Origin: Actinoplanes couchii
Lineage (GTDB): Bacteria; Actinomycetota; Actinomycetes; Mycobacteriales; Micromonosporaceae
NCBI RefSeq assembly: GCF_016862075.1
Contig: NZ_BOMG01000119.1
Location: forward strand, 1-62,993
DNA: 62,993 bases
Direction: 5' to 3'
A program made the translations under genes and the position numbers. The notes under the pieces were generated by a model. It saw only the letters and a list, made by a program, of their open reading frames with translations. It was not told the origin of the DNA and ran no database searches. How positions within the stretch are numbered: position 1 is the stretch's first letter; the number at the start of each line of letters is the position of its first letter. Positions 58,866 through 62,993 of the stretch are shown piece by piece.

Positions 58866-60524
58866 TCAACTGCCGATCGGAACGCGCCACGTCATCAGCG
58901 TGCCCGGGCCGTCCGAACGGGGCCCGATCTCGAAACCGCCGCCCAGGTCATGGGCCCGCTCACCCATGTTCACCACACCACCCCGGGCCAGCGCCGGATC
59001 GATGCCCACCCCGTCGTCCTCCACCTGCAGGATCACCTGCCGGTCGGCGACCCGCACCGACACCCGGACACTGCGCGCCCGCGCGTGCCGGGACACGTTC
59101 GACAACGCCTCCCGCAGCACCGCCATCAGCTCCGGCACGATGTCGTCCGGCACCGAACTCTCCACCGGCCCGGTCGTCTCCAGCGTCGGCCGGAACCCGA
59201 GCGTGTCCAGCGCCGCGTCACAGGTGTCCCGCAACTCGGTCCGCAACGTGGCGCCCACCGGCGCCCGCAACTCGAAGATCGACCGCCGGATGTCCCGGAT
59301 CGTGGCGTCCAGATCGTCGACCGCCGTGTTGATCCGCTGCACCACCTGCGGCGGGACACCCGGCGCCATCGCGCCCTGCAACTGCATGCCGGTCGCGAAC
59401 AGCCGCTGGATCACCACGTCGTGCAGATCCCGGGCGATCCGCTCCCGGTCCTCCAGCACCGCCAGCAGCTCCCGCTCCTCCTGCGCCCGCGCCCGCTCCA
59501 GCGCCAGCGCCGCCTGCCCCGCGAACGTCGACAACAGCGCCGCGTCGTCGACACTCGCCGGGCGGCTCACGATCAGCACCCCCGGCGGGTCACTCTTCAA
59601 CGGCGCCACCAGGGCCGGGCCGTCCGGCACCGGAGCCGGCCACTCGGCGGCCTCGCACAGGTTCTCCACCAGGCGGTACTCGTCGTCGGCGTCGAACGCC
59701 GGCAACACCTTCCCGGTCAGCGTCGCATCGGCGCCGTCGACCACCTCCACCCGGAACCGGTCGCTGTCGCTCTCCCGGAGCAGCACCAGCACCAGCTCGG
59801 CGTCGGCCACCTCCCGGGCCCGGCGGGCGATCAGCCGCAGCGCCTCGGTCCGGCGCACCGTCCCCAACAGCACGCCGGTGATCTCGGCGGCCGCCGACAG
59901 CCAGCGCTGACGGCGCTGGGCCAGCGCGTACAGCCGGGCGTTGTCGATCGCCACACCCGCCGCGGCGGCCAGCGCGACCACGATCTCCTCGTCGTCGTCG
60001 GTGAACTCGTCGGCGCCCAGCTTCTCGGCCAGGTAGAGATTGCCGAAGATCTGATCCCGGGTCCGCACCGGGACACCCAGGAAGCTGTGCATCGGCGGAT
60101 GGTTCGGCGGGAACCCGAACGAATTCGGGTGCTGGGTGATGTCCGGCAGCCGCACCGGCTTCGGATCGGTGATCAGCAGGCCCAGCACGCCACGCCCGTG
60201 CGGCAGATCACCGATCTTCGCGTGCAGCGCCGGCTCGATACCGTGCGTGACGAAGTCGGACAGGCTGCGGCGGTCCGGGCCGACCACGCCGAGAGCGCCG
60301 TACCGCGCCCCCGCGAGCGCGCACGCCGCCTCCACGATCCGCTGCAGCGTGCTGCTCAGATCCAGGTCGGTGCCGATGCCGACAACCGCGTCGAGCAGAG
60401 CTCTCAGCCGCTCCCGGCTGGTGACGATGTCACCCACCCGGTTCTGCATCTCCGACAGCAGCTCATCGAGCCGAACCCGGGAGAGAGGAGTGAGCCCCAA
60501 CGAGGGAGTCGACGCATCAGCCAC
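58866..60524 (-). CDS. devS: DevS/DosS-type GAF sensor histidine kinase
   Basis: 552 residues (mycobacterial DosS is about 578). Two GAF domains (about 60-200 and 225-345), then HisKA_3 with phospho-acceptor His368 in ERIARDLHDVVIQRLF, and HATPase_c. GAF-A holds FPPNHPPMHSFLGVPV; His142 is at the position of the proximal haem His of DosS/DosT, so haem-based O2/NO/CO or redox sensing is likely. GTG 60524 is 7 bases from a TAGCCT hexamer. Divergent from devR across 527 bases; stop lies close to the nitroreductase promoter. Confidence 0.92.
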   Translation of the reverse strand: MADASTPSLGLTPLSRVRLDELLSEMQNRVGDIVTSRERLRALLDAVVGIGTDLDLSSTLQRIVEAACALAGARYGALGVVGPDRRSLSDFVTHGIEPALHAKIGDLPHGRGVLGLLITDPKPVRLPDITQHPNSFGFPPNHPPMHSFLGVPVRTRDQIFGNLYLAEKLGADEFTDDDEEIVVALAAAAGVAIDNARLYALAQRRQRWLSAAAEITGVLLGTVRRTEALRLIARRAREVADAELVLVLLRESDSDRFRVEVVDGADATLTGKVLPAFDADDEYRLVENLCEAAEWPAPVPDGPALVAPLKSDPPGVLIVSRPASVDDAALLSTFAGQAALALERARAQEERELLAVLEDRERIARDLHDVVIQRLFATGMQLQGAMAPGVPPQVVQRINTAVDDLDATIRDIRRSIFELRAPVGATLRTELRDTCDAALDTLGFRPTLETTGPVESSVPDDIVPELMAVLREALSNVSRHARARSVRVSVRVADRQVILQVEDDGVGIDPALARGGVVNMGERAHDLGGGFEIGPRSDGPGTLMTWRVPIGS

Positions 60525-60531
60525 GCCGTCG

Positions 60532-60537
60532 AGGCTA
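60532..60537 (-). promoter_or_regulatory. -10 element TAGCCT of devS
   Basis: Minus-strand TAGCCT, 7 bases before GTG 60524; the DevR-like box lies 25-38 bases further upstream, at the place for activation. Confidence 0.55.
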
Positions 60538-60561
60538 TCCGGTGCCCCGTCCGGCCTGCCC

Positions 60562-60575
60562 GGGGCCTTTGTCCC
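60562..60575. promoter_or_regulatory. Putative DevR box before devS
   Basis: Minus-strand GGGACAAAGGCCCC fits GGGAC-N4-GNCCC. Confidence 0.6.
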
Positions 60576-60587
60576 CACCCCACCCCG

Positions 60588-60680
60588 CCCTCCACACCGC
60601 AGCCGGCCCTCCACACCGCAGCCGGCCCTCCACACCGCAGCCGGCCCTCCACACCGCAGCCGCCCCCACACCGCAGCCGC
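60588..60680. repeat. 19-bp tandem array upstream of devS
   Basis: Unit CCCTCCACACCGCAGCCGG repeated about 4.8 times (cores at 60591, 60610, 60629, 60648 and a shortened one at 60666). Non-coding by period. Confidence 0.9.
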
Positions 60681-60814
60681 TCCATCGGCGCAGCCTGCCC
60701 CACCCCGCCGGCACCCCGCCAGTGCGGCTCGACTCGTCCCCGGCGGCGTGCCGCGGCGCCGCGACGTCTGGCAAAAGGTGCGCCGTGATGACAACGGCTC
60801 GGCCCACCGCGCCA

Positions 60815-60965
60815 GCACGTCGCGGCTCGGCCCGGGCGTGGCAGCGTGCCGCGGTTCGACCCGGGCTTGTCCCGATCCCGCCTGGCCGCGTGCCGCTGTT
60901 CTGCCCGGCGTTGTCGCGGTCCTCCCGGCAGCATGGCGCGGTTCGGTCCGGCGTTGTCCCGGGCC
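60815..60965. repeat. Degenerate ~43-bp array upstream of devR
   Basis: Copies near 60846, 60890 and 60933 share GTGCCGCGGTTCG...CCGGCGTTGTCCCG with changes; a weaker fourth begins near 60815. Confidence 0.6.
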
Positions 60966-61001
60966 TGGGTGGGCCGGTGTCCGGGGGCTTGTTCGCCGCG
61001 C

Positions 61002-61015
61002 GGGACTTTGGTCCC
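61002..61015. promoter_or_regulatory. Putative DevR box before devR (autoregulation)
   Basis: GGGACTTTGGTCCC, with perfect GGGAC/GTCCC arms and close to the mycobacterial DosR motif core. 36 bases before the devR ATG. Confidence 0.8.
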
Positions 61016-61051
61016 TAGGTGGCCGGGACATCTCAGGGTAGAAATTGAGAC

Positions 61052-61702
61052 ATGATCCGAGTCTTTCTCCTCGACGACCACGAGGTCGTCCGCCGCGGCC
61101 TGATCGACCTGCTCCAGGCCGGTGGGGACATCGAGGTGGTCGGCGAGTCCGGGTCCGCCCAGGAGGCGGCCCGCCGCATCCCCGCGCTGCGCCCCGACGT
61201 CGCGGTCCTCGACGCCCGGCTGCCCGACGGCAACGGCATCGACGTCTGCCGTGACGTGCGCGCCGTCGACTCGTCGATCAAGGGCCTGATCCTCACCTCC
61301 TACGAGGACGACGAGGCCCTCTTCGCCGCGATCATGGCCGGGGCCTCCGGTTACGTGCTCAAGCAGATCCGCGGCACCGACCTGGTCGACGCCGTCCGCC
61401 GGGTGGCCTCCGGCCAGTCCCTGCTCGACCCGGCCGTCACCCAGCGCGTCCTGGAGCGCATCCGCAACGGCGTCGAACAGCCCCGCGAACTGGCCTCCCT
61501 CACCGACCAGGAACGCCGCATCCTGGGATTCGTAGCCGAGGGCCTGACCAACCGCGAGATCGCCGGCCGCATGTTCCTGGCCGAGAAGACGGTGAAGAAC
61601 TACGTGTCGAGCCTCCTCGCAAAACTGGGCCTGGAGCGCCGCACGCAGGCCGCCGTCCTGGCCACCAAACTGCTCGGCGACCACCCCTCACAGCACCACT
61701 GA
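61052..61702 (+). CDS. devR: DevR/DosR-type response regulator (NarL family)
   Basis: 216 residues. MIRVFLLDDHEVVRRGLIDLLQAGGDIEVVGESGS; phospho-acceptor Asp54 in DVAVLDARLPDGNGIDVCRD; LuxR/NarL HTH LTDQERRILGFVAEGLTNREIAGRMFLAEKTVKNYVSSLLAKLGLERRTQAAV. Nearly every signature block resembles mycobacterial DosR. Activates hypoxia/dormancy genes in that system. The kinase gene is divergent. Ends at a strong terminator. Confidence 0.94.
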   Translation: MIRVFLLDDHEVVRRGLIDLLQAGGDIEVVGESGSAQEAARRIPALRPDVAVLDARLPDGNGIDVCRDVRAVDSSIKGLILTSYEDDEALFAAIMAGASGYVLKQIRGTDLVDAVRRVASGQSLLDPAVTQRVLERIRNGVEQPRELASLTDQERRILGFVAEGLTNREIAGRMFLAEKTVKNYVSSLLAKLGLERRTQAAVLATKLLGDHPSQHH

Positions 61703-61739
61703 GCGCACCGTCCCAGCATCACCGAGGCGGGCGTCTGCC

Positions 61740-61778
61740 GTGGCCCGGGCGATTTCGTCCGGGCCACTTCTCTTTTTT
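61740..61778 (+). terminator. Rho-independent terminator after devR
   Basis: GTGGCCCGG (61740-61748) pairs with CCGGGCCAC (61759-61767), followed by TTCTCTTTTTT: one of the few hairpins here with a U-tract. Confidence 0.9.
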
Positions 61779-61812
61779 CGGTACGGTCCACGAACAGTCC
61801 CGTGGCCGTCCC

Positions 61813-61868
61813 GCGAGGTCCGCGCCGCACCGGACCGACCAGCGACCGCCGGGCCGGATGCGGTGGTC
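61813..61868. repeat. Dispersed 56-bp repeat, copy B
   Basis: 49 of 56 bases match 30589-30644 in the same orientation, without gaps. Confidence 0.75.
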
Positions 61869-61981
61869 ACCGCGAACCCGGAACCGATTCCCATGTGGCC
61901 CCCTCCCGCTTGCCGTGGCTCAAGCTTTCCGCGTTTTCGGGCGGCCGTGTAAGGGCCCGGGCAGGGGCGGAACCGTGAGTA

Positions 61982-62003
61982 TTGACACCCAACATGTTTG
62001 TCA
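61982..62003. promoter_or_regulatory. TTGACA element and nested palindromes before the repeat gene
   Basis: TTGACA (61982-61987) suits a -35; TGACA (61983-61987) and TGTCA (61999-62003) form an inverted repeat that encloses AACATGTT. Could be the operator of the downstream MarR protein. Confidence 0.45.
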
Positions 62004-62018
62004 CAAAACTATCGAGCC

Positions 62019-62420
62019 ATGACGATCGTGATCGCCGATGCCAGGATCCACCGCTTGCCGTCGGAGGACGTGGAGCCGATCGCGATGGGGAACAAGAGGG
62101 CTGTCGGCTTCCGTTTGCCGGGGGACGGGATTCACCACCTGCCGGTGGAGGAGACGGAGCTGATTGCGAAGGGGGGTAAGGAGGCTGCCGGTTTCCGTTT
62201 GCCGGGGGACGGGATCCGCCACCTGCCGGTGGAGGAGATGGAGCCGATTGCGATGGGGAGCAAGTGGGCTGTCGGCTTCCGTTTGCTGGGGGATGGGATC
62301 CGTCGGCCGCTGAGTGAAGAGGCGGAGCCGATTGCGACGAGGAACAAGAAGGCCGCCGGTTTTCGTTCGGAGGTGCTCGGCGACCGGGCGGCGTTGAGCC
62401 CGGCCGGGGGTGCTGCGTGA
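62019..62420 (+). CDS. 28-residue-repeat protein, unknown function
   Basis: 133 residues made almost wholly of four 28-residue units, GFRLPGDGIRHLPVEEMEPI-AMGSKWAV being the pattern (unit 1 divergent: IVIADARIHRLPSEDVEPIAMGNKRAV), then a short tail. DNA period is 84 bp. No signal or membrane segment. All frames stay open over the repeats, so coding is argued from the ATG, upstream promoter-like bases and the 4-base GTGA overlap with the MarR gene. A TTG at 61998 is possible. Antisense coding cannot be excluded. Confidence 0.55.
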   Translation: MTIVIADARIHRLPSEDVEPIAMGNKRAVGFRLPGDGIHHLPVEETELIAKGGKEAAGFRLPGDGIRHLPVEEMEPIAMGSKWAVGFRLLGDGIRRPLSEEAEPIATRNKKAAGFRSEVLGDRAALSPAGGAA

Positions 62421-62993
62421 CCGCGCTGGATGCTGCTCGGCTGGCGGCTGTCATCTCGCCCCTGCGGCGGACCCTGTTGTCCACCGCTCGGGCCGCTGAG
62501 CGGCTTCCGGAGATTCCGGATGCGCAGATCGAGATCATTCGGGCTCTGCCCCGGGGTTCGGTGGCCTCGCCCGGTGAGCTGGCCGGCCGGCTCGGGCTGA
62601 GTCGTCCTACCATCAGCAACCTGCTCACCACTATGGAGACCGCCGGTCTGATCGAGCGTCGCCCTCGCCCCGGTGACCGCCGTCATGTCGAGGTGCTGGC
62701 CACCGAACGGGCCCTCGAACTGTTCGCCCGCTTCGACCGGGCCTCCGGCGATCTGGTCGCCGCCGCCGCGGAAACCCTCGCCCCGGCCGATCACGCGGCG
62801 CTGATCGCGGCCCTGCCCGCACTGGAACGCCTACGCGACGCCCTGGCCGCCGGAAGCGAGGCCTTGGCCGCCGGAAGTATCACCCCGGCCGCCGGAGGCA
62901 CCGTCCCGGACAGCCGAAGCGATGCCGTGGATTCCCGGTGCGAGGCCCCGGCCGGGCGCCGGGAACGAGGCCCTGGCTGGCCCGAACCTAGGT
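62417..62993 (+). CDS. MarR-family regulator, cut by window end
   Basis: At least 192 residues, no stop before the window edge. Winged-helix: QIEIIRALPRGSVASPGELAGRLGLSRPTISNLLTTMETAGLIERRPRPGDRRHVEVLATERALELFARF. After about residue 145 it turns into an Ala/Gly-rich tail (LAAGSEALAAGSITPAAGG) unusual for MarR. GTG overlaps the stop of the repeat gene, so the two are coupled. Confidence 0.82.
   Translation, partial: MTALDAARLAAVISPLRRTLLSTARAAERLPEIPDAQIEIIRALPRGSVASPGELAGRLGLSRPTISNLLTTMETAGLIERRPRPGDRRHVEVLATERALELFARFDRASGDLVAAAAETLAPADHAALIAALPALERLRDALAAGSEALAAGSITPAAGGTVPDSRSDAVDSRCEAPAGRRERGPGWPEPR

Larger units (their letters stand above)
60525..61051. other. 527-bp devS-devR intergenic region
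   Basis: Holds two putative DevR boxes, a devS -10, a 19-bp tandem array and a degenerate ~43-bp array. Repeat periods not divisible by three argue against coding. No gene seen. Confidence 0.7.
61703..62018. other. 316-bp region between devR and the repeat gene
   Basis: Holds the devR terminator, copy B of the 56-bp repeat and a possible promoter at its right end. No gene seen. Confidence 0.6.

Noticed and set aside
60588..60680. CRISPR-like array
   Set aside because: Units are contiguous 19-bp tandem repeats without spacers, and no cas genes are present.
60535..60807. Minus-strand frame of Trp/Gly/Ala repeats upstream of devS
   Set aside because: Runs through a 19-bp array whose period breaks frame with any copy change; no start signals and no domain.
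61867..62631. 254-codon minus-strand frame over the 28-residue repeats
   Set aside because: Pro/Ser-rich shadow created by the 84-bp period, which leaves every frame open; also antisense to the MarR gene.

Overview
The window is about 63 kb of very GC-rich DNA (roughly 70% G+C) with actinobacterial hallmarks: a eukaryotic-type (type II) glutamine synthetase, an XRE/DUF5753 regulator, a ClgR-like regulator, a DevR/DevS (DosR/DosS) pair, CBM13- and CBM6-bearing secreted glycanases, an IdeR-type iron box and many apparently leaderless genes. A Micromonosporaceae member such as Actinoplanes fits best; that placement is inference. No rRNA, tRNA, CRISPR array, insertion sequence or phage module was seen.

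Layout. 0-9.5 kb: lipoprotein, CBS protein, Wzz/BY-kinase-like protein with an altered Walker A, PhoD phosphatase, emfourin-like inhibitor, uridine-kinase-like P-loop protein, siderophore-interacting protein under an iron box, single-domain response regulator, tandem Usp protein. 9.5-15.8 kb: glnII, N-formylglutamate amidohydrolase, STAS/HATPase regulatory pair, secreted PL11 rhamnogalacturonan lyase, hydrolase, TM2 protein. 15.8-19.2 kb: first NACHT ATPase, convergent with an XRE/DUF5753 regulator. 19.2-26.7 kb: LLM flavoprotein, L,D-transpeptidase, ClgR-like regulator, a short Rho, PAS-SpoIIE phosphatase, repeat-bearing NlpC/P60-like protein, membrane protein. 26.7-30.5 kb: TetR plus an acyl-CoA dehydrogenase/SDR/acyl-CoA dehydrogenase operon. 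30.6-35.4 kb: mixed metabolic genes and a CoA-disulfide-reductase-type flavoprotein.

35.4-45.2 kb is a glycan-use locus: secreted GH3 enzyme, LacI regulator, sugar-binding lipoprotein, two permeases and a GH31 alpha-xylosidase. Two near-identical perfect palindromes stand before the GH3 gene and before the transporter operon. Import of xylose-containing (xyloglucan-type) oligosaccharides is inferred. 45.4-49.3 kb: DUF2071 and DUF418 proteins, a frameshifted SDR facing its TetR regulator across three operator copies, and a Tat-signal remnant. 49.5-53.1 kb: second NACHT ATPase, preceded by a small cysteine protein; its C-terminal ~270 residues are encoded by DNA of clearly lower GC.

53-62 kb: phosphoketolase, peptidoglycan-binding protein, an Acg-type nitroreductase-cbiQ-cbiO operon, and divergent devS/devR. 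Matches to a DosR-like GGGAC-N4-GNCCC core lie before devR, devS and the nitroreductase, with weaker candidates before the phosphoketolase and the Usp gene, suggesting a hypoxia/redox dormancy-type regulon. The window ends with a 28-residue-repeat protein translationally coupled to a MarR regulator that runs off the edge.
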